This document shows positions 14,592 through 28,600 of a stretch of DNA of 64,000 bases, in pieces. The translations under genes were made by a program, and so were the position numbers. Within the stretch, counting starts at the first letter, position 1, and each line of letters opens with the position of its first letter. The notes beneath the pieces were generated by a model that did not search any database, had not been told where the DNA came from, and worked only from the letters and a program-made list of their open reading frames with translations. Origin of the DNA: Colletes latitarsis (lineage: Eukaryota > Arthropoda > Insecta > Hymenoptera > Colletidae); contig NC_135136.1 of assembly GCF_051014445.1 (NCBI RefSeq), positions 15,580,001 to 15,644,000 of the forward strand, given 5' to 3'.

Positions 14592-17500
14592 TGGACTGTT
14601 TCAGTGTGGTACCACATTACTACGTGATCCAATCCAGAAAAAGCTCAGGATCTCTTCAACAAGCATGTGAAAAACGCGAAAGTATGAGCCTGATGAGGGC
14701 AAATCCCAGACCTATCCCAGACATAACTTGCGTTATCCTCTAAAACATTGTTCGAAACCAGGTTTAAGTGACAGTTTTAGTGTGGTTCCACTTTGCTACG
14801 CGATCCAATGCAGAAAAAACACTCGCTCAGGTCAACATGTATGTTAAAACTGCGAAAGTATGACCCTGATGAGGGCAAATCCCAGGCCTAACCTAGGCCT
14901 AACATGAATTATTCTCTAAAATATTGATCGAAACCAGGGTTAATGGACTGTTTCAGTGTGGTACCACATTACTACGTGATCCAATCCAGAAAAAGCCCAG
15001 GATCTCTTCAACAAGTATGCGAAAAACGCGAAAGTATGAGCCTGATGGGCGCAAATCCCAGACCTATCCCAGACATAACTTGCGTTATCCTCTAAGACAT
15101 TGTTCGAAACCAGGTTTAATTGACTGTTTTAGTGTGGTACCACTTTGCTACGCGATCCAATGCAAAAAAAACACTCACTGAGGTCAACATGTATGTTAAA
15201 ACTGCGAAAGTATGACCCTGATGAGGGCAAATCCCAGGCCTAACCTAGACCTAACATGCGTTATCCTCTAAAATATTGATCGAAACCAGGTTTAATGGTC
15301 TGTTTCAGTGTAGTACCACATTCCTACGTGATCCAAACCAGAAAAACCCAGGATGTGTTCAACAAGTATGTGAAAAATGCGAAGGTATGAGCCTGATGAG
15401 GGCAGATCCCAGACCTATCCCAGATCTAACTTGCGTTATCCTCTAAAATATTGATCGAAACCAGGTTTAATGGTCTGTTTCAGTGTGGTACCACATTACT
15501 ACGTGATCCAAACCAGAAAAACCCAGGATGTGTTCAACAAGTATGTGAAAAATGCGAAGGTATGTGCCTGATGAGGGCAAATCCCAGACCTATCCCAGAC
15601 ATAACTTGCGTTACCCTCTAAAACATTGTTCGAAACCAGGTTTAATTGACTGTTTTAGTGTGGTACCACTTTGCTACGCGATCCAATGCAAAAAAAACAC
15701 TCACCCAGATCAACATGTACGTTAAAACTGCGAAAGTATGACCGTGATGAGGGCAAATCCCAGGCCTAACCTTGACCTAACATGCGTTATCCTCTAAGAT
15801 ATTGATCGAAACCAGGATTAATCGACTGTTTCAGTGTGGTACCACATTACTACGTGACCCAAACCAGAAAAAGCCAGGGATCTGTTCAACAGGTATGTGA
15901 AAAACGCGAAAATATGACCCTGATGAGTGCAAATCCCCGACCTGTCCCAGACCTAACTTGCGTTACCCTCTAAAACATTGTTCGAAACCAGGTTTAATTG
16001 ACTGTTTTAGTGTGGTACCACTTTGCTACGCGATCCAATGCAAAAAAAACACTCACTCAGATCAACATGTACGTTAAAACTGCGAAAGTATGACCGTGAT
16101 GAGGGCAAATCCCAGGCCTAACCTTGACCTAACATGCGTTATCCTCTAAGATATTGATCGAAACCAGGATTAATCGACTGTTTCAGTGTGGTACCACATT
16201 ACTACGTGATCCAAACCAGAAAAACCCAGGATGTGTTCAACAAGTATGTGAAAAATGCGAAGGTATGAGCCTGATGAGGGCAGATCCCAGGCCTAACCTA
16301 GACCGAACATGCGTTATCCTCAAGAGTATTGATGGAAAACAGGTTTAATCGACAGTTTCAGTGTGGTACCACTTTGCTACGCAATCCAATGCAAACAAAA
16401 CACTCACTGAGGTCAACATGTATGTTAAAACTGCGAAAGTATGACCCTGATGAGGGCAAATCCCAGGCCTAACCTAGACCTAACATGCGTTATCCTCTAA
16501 AATATTGATCGAAACCAGGTTTAATGGTCTGTTTCAGTGTGGTACCACATTACTACGTGATCCAATCCAGAAAAAGCCCAGGATCTCTTCAACAAGTATG
16601 TGAAGAATGCGAAAGTATGAGTCTGATGTGGGCCAATCCCAGGCCTAACCTAGACATAACATGCGCTATCCTCTAAAATATTGATCGAAACCAGGTTTAA
16701 TTGACTGTTTTAGTGTGGTACCACTTTGCTACGCGATCCAATGCAAAAAAAACACTCACTGAGGTCAACATGTATGTTAAAACTGCGAAAGTATGACCGT
16801 GATGAGGGCAAATCCCAGGCCTAACCTTGACCTAACATGCGTAATCCTCTAAGATATTGATCGACACCAGGATTAATCGACTGTTTCAGTGTGGTACCAC
16901 ACTACTACGTGATCCAATCCAGAAAAAGCCCAGGATCTCTTCAACAAGTATGCGAAAAACGCGAAAGTATGAGCCTGATGAGGGCAGATCACAGACCTAT
17001 CCCAGATCTAACTTGCGTTATCCTCTAAAATATTGATCGAAACCAGGTTAAATGGTCAGTTACAGTGTGGTACCACATTACTACGTGATCCAAACCAGAA
17101 AAGCCCAGGATGTGTTCAACAAGTATCTGAAAAATGCGAAGGTATCAGCCTGATGTGGGCAAATCCTAGACCTATCCCAGACATAACTTACGTTATCCTC
17201 TAAAACATTGTTCGAAACCAGGTTTAATTGACAGTTTTAGTGTGGTTCCACTTTGCTACGCGATCCAATGCAGAAAAAACACTCGCTCAGGTCAACATGT
17301 ATGTAAAAACTGCGAAAGTATGACCCTGATGAGGGCAAATCCCAGGCCTAACCTAGACCTAACATGCGTTATCCTCTAAAATATTGATCGAAACCAGGTT
17401 TAATGGTCTGTTTCAGTGTAGTACCACATTACTACGTGATCCAAACCAGAAAAACCCAGGATGTGTTCAACAAGTATGTGAATAATGCGAAGGTATGAGC

Positions 17501-20500
17501 CTGATGAGGGCAGATCACAGACCTATCCCAGATCTAACTTGCGTTATCCTCTAAAATATTGATCGAAACCAGGTTTAATGGTCTGTTTCAGTGTGGTACC
17601 ACATTACTACGTGATCCAAACCAGAAAAACCCAGGATGTGTTCAACAAGTATGTGAAAAATGCGAAGGTATGTGCCTGATGAGGGCAAATCCCAGACCTA
17701 TCCCAGACATAACTTGCGTTACCCTCTAAAACATTGTTCGAAACCAGGTTTAATTGACTGTTTTAGTGTGGTACCACTTTGCTACGCGATCCAATGCAAA
17801 AAAGCACTCACTCAGATCAACATGTACGTTAAAACTGCGAAAGTATGACCGTGATGAGGGCAAATCCCAGGCCTAACCTTGACCTAACATGCGTTATCCT
17901 CTAAGATATTGATCGAAACCAGGATTAATCGACTGTTTCAGTGTGGTACTACATTACTACGTGATCCAAACCAGAAAAAGCCAGGGATCTGTTCAACAAG
18001 TATGTGAAAAATGCGAAAGTATGACGCTGATGAGGGCAAATCCCAGGCCTAACCTAGACCTAACATGCGTTGTCCTCTAAAATATAGATGGAAACCAGGT
18101 TTAATGGACTGTTTCAGTGTGGTACCACATTACTACGTGATCCAAACCAGAAAAAGCCCAGAATCTGGCCATCTAGTATGAGAAATATGCGAACGTACGA
18201 GCCCGAAGAGAGCAAATGCCAGACCTAACCTACACCTAACATGAATTATTCTATAAAATATTAATCGAAACCAGGTTTAATGGTCTGTTTCAGTGTGGTA
18301 CCACATTACTACGTGATCCAAACCAGAAAAACCCAGGATGTGTTCAACAAGTATGTGAAAAATGCGAAGGTATGAGCCTGATGAGGGCAGATCCCAGACC
18401 TATCCCAGACCTAACTTGCGTTATCCTCTAAAATATTGATCGAAACCAGGTTTAATGGTCTGTTTTAGTGTGGTACCACTTTGCTACGCGATCCAATGCA
18501 AAAAAAACACTCACTCAGCTCAACATGTATGTTAAAACTGCGAAAGTATGACCGTGATGAGGGCAAATCCCAGGCCTAACCTTGACCTAACATGCATTAT
18601 CCTCTAAGATATTGATCGAAACCAGGATTAATCGACTGTTTCAGTGTGGTACCACATTACTACGTGATCCAATCCAGAAAAAGCTCAGGATCTCTTCAAC
18701 AAGCATGTGAAAAACGCGAAAGTATGAGCCTGATGAGGGCAAATCCCAGACCTATCCCAGACATAAATTGCGTTATCCTCTAAAACATTGTTCGAAACCA
18801 GGTTTAAGTGACAGTTTTAGTGTGGTTCCACTTTGCTACGCGATCCAATGCAGAAAAAACACTCGCTCAGGTCAACATGTATGTTAAAACTGCGAAAGTA
18901 TGACCCTGATGAGGGCAAATCCCAGGCCTAACCTAGGCCTAACATGAATTATTCTCTAAAATATTGATCGAAACCAGGGTTAATGGACTGTTTCAGTGTG
19001 GTACCACATTACTACGTGATCCAATCCAGAAAAAGCCCAGGATCTCTTCAACAAGTATGCGAAAAACGCGAAAGTATGAGCCTGATGGGCGCAAATCCCA
19101 GACCTATCCCAGACATAACTTGCGTTATCCTCTAAGACATTGTTCGAAACCAGGTTTAATTGACTGTTTTAGTGTGGTACCACTTTGCTACGCGATCCAA
19201 TGCAAAAAAAACACTCACTGAGGTCAACATGTATGTTAAAACTGCGAAAGTATGACCCTGATGAGGGCAAATCCCAGGCCTAACCTAGACCTAACATGCG
19301 TTATCCTCTAAAATATTGATCGAAACCAGGTTTAATGGTCTGTTTCAGTGTAGTACCACATTCCTACGTGATCCAAACCAGAAAAACCCAGGATGTGTTC
19401 AACAAGTATGTGAAAAATGCGAAGGTATGAGCCTGATGAGGGCAGATCCCAGACCTATCCCAGATCTAACTTGCGTTATCCTCTAAAATATTGATCGAAA
19501 CCAGGTTTAATGGTCTGTTTCAGTGTGGTACCACATTACTACGTGATCCAAACCAGAAAAACCCAGGATGTGTTCAACAAGTATGTGAAAAATGCGAAGG
19601 TATGTGCCTGATGAGGGCAAATCCCAGACCTATCCCAGACATAACTTGCGTTACCCTCTAAAACATTGTTCGAAACCAGGTTTAATTGACTGTTTTAGTG
19701 TGGTACCACTTTGCTACGCGATCCAATGCAAAAAAAACACTCACCCAGATCAACATGTACGTTAAAACTGCGAAAGTATGACCGTGATGAGGGCAAATCC
19801 CAGGCCTAACCTTGACCTAACATGCGTTATCCTCTAAGATATTGATCGAAACCAGGATTAATCGACTGTTTCAGTGTGGTACCACATTACTACGTGACCC
19901 AAACCAGAAAAAGCCAGGGATCTGTTCAACAGGTATGTGAAAAACGCGAAAATATGACCCTGATGAGTGCAAATCCCCGACCTGTCCCAGACCTAACTTG
20001 CGTTACCCTCTAAAACATTGTTCGAAACCAGGTTTAATTGACTGTTTTAGTGTGGTACCACTTTGCTACGCGATCCAATGCAAAAAAAACACTCACTCAG
20101 ATCAACATGTACGTTAAAACTGCGAAAGTATGACCGTGATGAGGGCAAATCCCAGGCCTAACCTTGACCTAACATGCGTTATCCTCTAAGATATTGATCG
20201 AAACCAGGATTAATCGACTGTTTCAGTGTGGTACCACATTACTACGTGATCCAAACCAGAAAAACCCAGGATGTGTTCAACAAGTATGTGAAAAATGCGA
20301 AGGTATGAGCCTGATGAGGGCAGATCCCAGGCCTAACCTAGACCGAACATGCGTTATCCTCAAGAGTATTGATGGAAAACAGGTTTAATCGACAGTTTCA
20401 GTGTGGTACCACTTTGCTACGCAATCCAATGCAAACAAAACACTCACTGAGGTCAACATGTATGTTAAAACTGCGAAAGTATGACCCTGATGAGGGCAAA

Positions 20501-22671
20501 TCCCAGGCCTAACCTAGACCTAACATGCGTTATCCTCTAAAATATTGATCGAAACCAGGTTTAATGGTCTGTTTCAGTGTGGTACCACATTACTACGTGA
20601 TCCAATCCAGAAAAAGCCCAGGATCTCTTCAACAAGTATGTGAAGAATGCGAAAGTATGAGTCTGATGTGGGCCAATCCCAGGCCTAACCTAGACATAAC
20701 ATGCGCTATCCTCTAAAATATTGATCGAAACCAGGTTTAATTGACTGTTTTAGTGTGGTACCACTTTGCTACGCGATCCAATGCAAAAAAAACACTCACT
20801 CAGCTCAACATGTATGTTAAAACTGCGAAAGTATGACCGTGATGAGGGCAAATCCCAGGCCTAACCTTGACCTAACATGCGTAATCCTCTAAGATATTGA
20901 TCGACACCAGGATTAATCGACTGTTTCAGTGTGGTACCACACTACTACGTGATCCAATCCAGAAAAAGCCCAGGATCTCTTCAACAAGTATGCGAAAAAC
21001 GCGAAAGTATGAGCCTGATGAGGGCAGATCACAGACCTATCCCAGATCTAACTTGCGTTATCCTCTAAAATATTGATCGAAACCAGGTTAAATGGTCAGT
21101 TACAGTGTGGTACCACATTACTACGTGATCCAAACCAGAAAAGCCCAGGATGTGTTCAACAAGTATCTGAAAAATGCGAAGGTATCAGCCTGATGTGGGC
21201 AAATCCTAGACCTATCCCAGACATAACTTGCGTTATCCTCTAAAACATTGTTCGAAACCAGGATTAATTGACAGTTTTAGTGTGGTTCCACTTTGCTACG
21301 CGATCCAATGCAGAAAAAACACTCGCTCAGGTCAACATGTATGTAAAAACTGCGAAAGTATGACCCTGATGAGGGCAAATCCCAGGCCTAACCTAGACCT
21401 AACATGCGTTATCCTCTAAAATATTGATCGAAACCAGGTTTAATGGTCTGTTTCAGTGTAGTACCACATTACTACGTGATCCAAACCAGAAAAACCCAGG
21501 ATGTGTTCAACAAGTATGTGAATAATGCGAAGGTATGAGCCTGATGAGGGCAGATCACAGACCTATCCCAGATCTAACTTGCGAAATCCTCTAAAATATT
21601 GATCGAAACCAGGTTTAATGGTCTGTTTCAGTGTGGTACCACATTACTACGTGATCCAAACCAGAAAAACCCAGGATGTGTTCAACAAGTATGTGAAAAA
21701 TGCGAAGGTATGTGCCTGATGAGGGCAAATCCCAGACCTATCCCAGACATAACTTGCGTTACCCTCTAAAACATTGTTCGAAACCAGGTTTAATTGACTG
21801 TTTTAGTGTGGTACCACTTTGCTACGCGATCCAATGCAAAAAAGCACTCACTCAGATCAACATGTACGTTAAAACTGCGAAAGTATGACCGTGATGAGGG
21901 CAAATCCCAGGCCTAACCTTGACCTAACATGCGTTATCCTCTAAGATATTGATCGAAACCAGGATTAATCGACTGTTTCAGTGTGGTACTACATTACTAC
22001 GTGATCCAAACCAGAAAAATCCAGGGATCTGTTCAACAAGTATGTGAAAAATGCGAAAGTATGACGCTGATGAGGGCAAATCCCAGGCCTAACCTAGACC
22101 TAACATGCGTTGTCCTCTAAAATATAGATGGAAACCAGGTTTAATGGACTGTTTCAGTGTGGTACCACATTACTACGTGATCCAAACCAGAAAAAGCCCA
22201 GAATCTGGCCATCTAGTATGAGAAATATGCGAACGTACGAGCCCGAAGAGAGCAAATGCCAGACCTAACCTACACCTAACATGAATTATTCTATAAGATA
22301 TTAATCGAAACCAGGTTTAATGGTCTGTTTCAGTGTGGTACCACATTACTACGTGATCCAAACCAGAAAAACCCAGGATGTGTTCAACAAGTATGTGAAA
22401 AATGCGAAGGTATGAGCCTGATGAGGGCAGATCCCAGACCTATCCCAGACCTAACTTGCGTTATCCTCTAAAATATTGATCGAAACCAGGTTTAATGGTC
22501 CGTTTTAGTGTGGTACCACTTTGCTACGCGATCCAATGCAAAAAAAACACTCACTCAGCTCAACATGTATGTTAAAACTGCGAAAGTATGACCGTGATGA
22601 GGGCAAATCCCAGGCCTAACCTTGACCTAACATGCATTATCCTCTAAGATATTGATCGAAACCAGGATTAA
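14592..22671. repeat. 4,040-bp (23-monomer) tandem duplication in satellite
   Basis: 14,592-18,631 is repeated at 18,632-22,671 with an offset of 4,040 bp. Shared private variants include TCGACACCAGGATTAATCG at ~16,861 and 20,901, AATGGTCAGTTACAGTGTGG at ~17,051 and 21,091, AAAAGCACTCACTCAG at ~17,800 and 21,840, and a C monomer with GCGAACGTACGAG at ~18,188 and 22,228. Only a few base differences were seen (for example GAGGTC against CAGCTC near 16,761 and 20,801). The unit is longer than, and partly built from, the 3,163-bp unit to its left, which points to stepwise unequal exchange. Confidence 0.85.
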
Positions 22672-25600
22672 TCGACTGTTTCAGTGTGGTACCACATTAC
22701 TACGTGATGCAAACCAGAAAAACCCAGGATGTGTTCAACAAGTATGTGAAAAATGCGAAGGTATGTGCCTGATGTGGGCAAATCCCAGACCTATCCCAGA
22801 CATAACTTGCGTTACCCTCTAAAACATTGTTCGAAACCAGGTTTAATTGACTGTTTTAGTGTGGTACCACTTTGCTACGCGATCCAATGCAAAAAAAACA
22901 CTCACTCAGATCAACATGTATGTTAAAACTGCGAAAGTATGACCGTGATGATGGCAAATCCCAGGCCTAACCTTGACCTAACATGCGTTATCCTCTAAGA
23001 TATTGATCGAAACCAGGATTAATCGACTGTTTCAGTGTGGTACCACATTACTACGTGATCCAAACCAGAAAAAGCCAGGTATCTGTTCAACAGGTATGTG
23101 AAAAACGCGAAAATATGACCCTGATGAGGGCTAATCCCAGGCCTAACATATACCTATAATGCGTTATCCTCAAAAATATTGATCGAAACCAGGTTAAATG
23201 GTCTGTTTCAGTGTGGTACCACATTACTACGCGATCCAAACCAGAAAAGCCCAGGATGTGTTCAACAAGTATGTGAAAAATGCGAAGGTATGAGCCTGAT
23301 GTGGGCAAATCCCAGACCTATCCCAGACATAACTTGCGTTATCCTCTAAAACATTGTTCGAAACCAGGTTTAATTGACTGTTTTAGTGTGGTACCACTTT
23401 GCTACACGATCCAATGCACAAAAAACACTCACTCAGGTCAACATGTATGTTAAAACTGCGAAAGTATGACCGTGATGATGGCAAATCCCAGGCCTAACCT
23501 TGACCTAACATGCGTTATCCTCTAGGATATTGATCGAAACAAGGATTAATCGACTGTTTCAGTGTGGTACCACATTACTACGTGATCCAAACCAGAAAAA
23601 GCCAGGGGTATGTGCAACAAGTATGTGAAAAACGCGAAAATATGACCCTGATGAGGGCAAATCCCAGACCTATCCCTGACATAACTTACGTTATCCTCTA
23701 TAACATTGTTCGAAACCAGGTTTAATTGACTGTTTTAGTGTGGTACCACTTTGCTACGCGATCCAATGCAAAAAAAACACTCACTCAGGTCAACATGTAT
23801 GTTAAAACTGCGAAGGTATGAGCCTGATGTGGGCAAATCCCAGACCTATCCCAGACCTAACTTGCGTTATCCTCTAAAATATTGATCGAAACGAGGGTTA
23901 ATCGACTGTTTCAGTGTGGTACCACATTACTACGTCATCCAAACCAGAAAAAACCCAGGATCTGTTCAACAAGTATGTGAAGAATGCGAAAGTATGAGTC
24001 TGATGTGGGCCAATCCCAGGACTAACCTAGACATAACATGCGCTATCCTCTAAAATATTGATCGAAACCAGGTTTAATGGACTGTTTCAGTGTGGTACCA
24101 CATTACTACGTGATCCAATCCAGAAAAAGCTCAGGATCTCTTCAACAAGCATGTGAAAAACGCGAAAGTATGAGCCTGATGAGGGCAAATCCCAGACCTA
24201 TCCCAGACATAACTTGCGTTATCCTCTAAAACATTGTTCGAAACCAGGTTTAATTGACAGTTTTAGTGTGGTTCCACTTTGCTACGCGACCCAATGCAGA
24301 AAAAACACTCGCTCAGGTCAACATGTATGTTAAAACTGCGAAAGTATGACCCTGATGAGGGCAAATCCCAGGCCTAACCTAGGCCTAACATGAATTATTC
24401 TCTAAAATATTGATCGAAACCAGGGTTAATGGACTGTTTCAGTGTGGTACCACATTACTACGTGATCCAATCCAGAAAAAGCCCAGGATCTCTTCAACAA
24501 GTATGCGAAAAACGCGAAAGTATGAGCCTGATGAGCGCAAATCCCAGACCTATCCCAGACATAACTTGCGTTATCCTCTAAGACATTGTTCGAAACCAGG
24601 TTTAATTGACTGTTTTAGTGTGGTACCACTTTTCTACGCGATCCAATGCAAAAAAACACTCACTCAGATCAACATGTACGTTAAAACTGCGAAAGTATGA
24701 CCGTGATGAGGGCAAATCCCAGGCCTAACCTTGACCTAGCATGCGTTATCCTCTAAGATATTGATCGAAACCAGGATTAATCGACTGTTTCAGTGTGGTA
24801 CCACATTACTACGTGACCCAAACCAGAAAAAGCCAGGGATCTGTTCAACAGGTATGTGAAAAACGCGAAAATATGACCCTGATGAGTGCAAATCCCCGAC
24901 CTGTCCCAGACCTAACTTGCGTTACCCTCTAAAACATTGTTCGAAACCAGGTTTAATTGACTGTTTTAGTGTGGTACCACTTTGCTACGCGATCCAATGC
25001 AAAAAAAACACTCACTCAGCTCAACATGTATGTTAAAACTGCGAAAGTATGACCCTGATGAGGGCAAATCCCAGGCCTAACCTAGACCTAACATGCGTTA
25101 TCCTCTAAAATATTGATCGAAACCAGGTTTAATGGTCTGTTTCAGTGTGGTACCACATTACTACGTGATCCAATCCAGAAAAAGCCCAGGATCTCTTCAA
25201 CAAGTATGCGAAAAACGCGAAAGTATGAGCCGGATGAGGGCAAATCCCAGACCTATCCCAGACATAACTTGCGTTATCCTCTAAGACATTGTTCGAAACC
25301 AGGTTTAATTGACTGTTTTAGTGTGGTACCACTTTGCTACGCGATCCAATGCAAAAAAAACACTCACTGAGGTCAACATGTATGTTAAAACTGCGAAAGT
25401 ATGACGGTGATGAGGGCAAATCCCAGGCCTAACCTTGACCTAACATGCGTAATCCTCTAAGATATTGATCGACACCAGGATTAATCGACTGTTTCAGTGT
25501 GGTACCACATTACTACGTGATCCAATCCAGAAAAAGCCCAGGATCTCTTCAACAAGTATGCGAAAAACGCGAAAGTATGAGCCTGATGAGGGCAGCTCAC

Positions 25601-28600
25601 AGACCTATCCCAGATCTAACTTGCGTTATCCTCTAAAATATTGATCGAAACCAGGTTAAATGGTCAGTTACAGTGTGGTACCACATTACTACGTGATCCA
25701 AACCAGAAAAGCCCAGGATGTGTTCAACAAGTATCTGAAAAATGCGAAGGTATCAGCCTGATGTGGGCAAATCCCAGACCTATCCCAGACATAACTTGCG
25801 TTATCCTCTAAAACATTGTTCGAAACCAGGTTTAATTGACAGTTTTAGTGTGGTTCCACTTTGCTACGCGATCCAATGCAGAAAAAACACTCGCTCAGGT
25901 CAACATGTATGTTAAAACTGCGAAAGTATGACCCTGATGAGGGCAAATCCCAGGCCTAACCTAGACCTAACATGCGTTATCCTCTAAAATATTGATCGAA
26001 ACCAGGTTTAATGGTCTGTTTCAGTGTAGTAACACATTACTACGTGATCCATACCAGAAGAACCCAGGATGTGTTCAACAAGTATGTGAAAAATGTGAAG
26101 GTATGAGCCTGATGAGGGCAGATCACAGACCTATCCCAGATCTAACTTGCGTTATCCTCTAAAATATTGATCGAAACCAGGTTTAATGGTCTGTTTCAGT
26201 GTGGTACCACATTACTACGTGATCCAAACCAGAAAAACCCAGGATGTGTTCAACAAGTATGTGAAAAATGCGAAGGTATGTGCCTGATGAGGGCAAATCC
26301 CAGACCTATCCCAGACATAACTTGCGTTACCCTCTAAAACATTGTTCGAAACCAGGTTTAATTGACTGTTTTAGTGTGGTACCACTTTGCTACGCGATCC
26401 AATGCAAAAAAAACACTCACTCAGATCAACATGTACGTTAAAACTGCGAAAGTATGACCGTGATGAGGGCAAATCCCAGACCTAACCTAGACCTAACGTG
26501 TGTTATCCTCTAAAATATTAATCGAAACCAGGTTTAATTGACTGTTTCAGTGTGGTACCACATTACTACCTGATCCAAACCAGAAAAAACCCAGGATATG
26601 TTCAACAAGTATGTGAAAAACGCGAAAGTATGAGCCTGATGAGGGAAAATCCCAGACCTATCCCAGACATAACTTGCGTTATCCTATAAAATATTGATCG
26701 AATCCAGTTTTAATGGACAGTTTTAGTGTGGTGCCACATTACTACGTGATGCAATGCAGAAAAAACCCTCGATCAGGTCAACATGTATGTTAAAACTGCG
26801 AAAGTATGACCCTGATGAGGGCAAATCCCAGACCTAACCTAGACCTAACGTGTGTTATCCTCTAAAATATTAATCGAAACCAGGTTTAATTGACTGTTTC
26901 AGTGTGGTACCACACTACTACGTGATCCAGACCAGTGAAAGCCCAGAATCTGGCCAACAAGTTTGAGTAACATGCGAGAGTATGACGCTGATGAGGGCAA
27001 ATCCCAGGCCTAACCTAGACCTAACATGCGTTATCCTCTAAAATATTGATCGATACCAGGGTTAATCGACTGTTTCAGAGTGGTACTACATTACTACGTG
27101 ATCCAAACCAGAAAAAGCCAGGGATCTGTTCAACAAGTATGTGAAAAATGCGAAAGTATGACGCTGATGAGGGCAAATCCCAGGCCTAACCTAGACCTAA
27201 CATGCGTTATCCTCTAAAATATTGATCGATACCAGGGTTAATCGACTATTTCTGTGTGGTACCACATTACTACGTGATCCAAACCAGAAAAAACCCAGGA
27301 TCTGTTCAACAAGTATGTGAAAAACGCGAAAGTATGAGCCTGATGAGGGCAAATCCCAGACCTATCCCAGACATAACTTGCGTTATCCTATAAAATATTG
27401 ATCGAATCCAGTTTTAATGGACAGTTTTAGTGTGGTGCCACATTACTACGTGATGCAATGCAGAAAAAACCCTCGATCAGGTCAACATGTATGTTAAAAC
27501 TGCGAAAGTATGACCCTGATGAGGGCAAATCCCAGACCTAACCTAGACCTAACGTGTGTTATCCTCTAAAATATTAATCGAAACCAGGTTTAATTGACTG
27601 TTTCAGTGTGGTACCACACTACTACGTGATCCAGACCAGTGAAAGCCCAGAATCTGGCCAACAAGTTTGAGTAACATGCGAGAGTATGACCCAGATGAGG
27701 GCAAATCCTAGACCAAATCGAGACCTAACATGCGTTATCCTCAAAAATATTGATCGATACTAGGGTTAATCGACTATTTCTGTGTGGTACCACATTACTA
27801 CGTGATCCAAACTAGAAAAAACCCAGGATCTGTTCAACAAGTATGTGAAAAATGCGAAAATATGACCATGATGAGGGCAAATCCCAGACCTATCCCAGAC
27901 CTAACTTGCGTTATCTTCTAAAATATTTATCAAGACCATGTTTAATTGACTGTTTCAGTGTTGTTTCACATTACTACGTGATCCAAACCAGAAAAAAACC
28001 CAGGATCTCTTCAACAAGCATGTGAAAAACGCGAAAGTATGAGCCTGATGAGTGCAAATCCCAGACATGTCCCGGACCTAACTTTTGTTATCCTATAAAA
28101 TATTGATCGAAAGCAGGTTTAATTGACTGTATCTGTGTGGTACCACTTTACGACGTGATCCACAGCAGAGAAAACCATCGATCATGTCAATATGTATGTT
28201 AAAACTGCGTAAGTATGACCCTGATGTGGGCAAATCCCCACCTAACCTAGACCTAACGTGTGTTATCCTCCAAAATATTAATCGAAATCAGGTTTAATGG
28301 TCTGTTTCAGCGTGGTACCACATTACTACGTGATCGAAACCAGAAAAAAACCAGGATCTGTTCAAGAAGTATGTGAAGAATGCGAAAGTATGAAGCTGAT
28401 GAGGGCAAATCCTAGACCTAACCTAGATCTAACATGTGTTATCCTGTAAAATATTGACGGAAACCAGGTTTAATTGACAGTTTCAGTGTGGTACCACATT
28501 ACTACGTGATCCAATCCAGAAAAGCCCAGGATCAGTTCAACAAGTATGTGAAGAATGCAAAAGTATGAGTCTGATGAGGGAAAATCCCTGGCCTAACCTA

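Noticed and set aside
340..25370. Dozens of near-identical 60-96 codon + strand open frames (for example 340-534, 1570-1764, 14924-15181)
   Set aside because: They repeat with the satellite period, start at non-ATG codons in several cases and vary with single-base monomer changes. They are by-products of a stop-free frame in the satellite, not genes.
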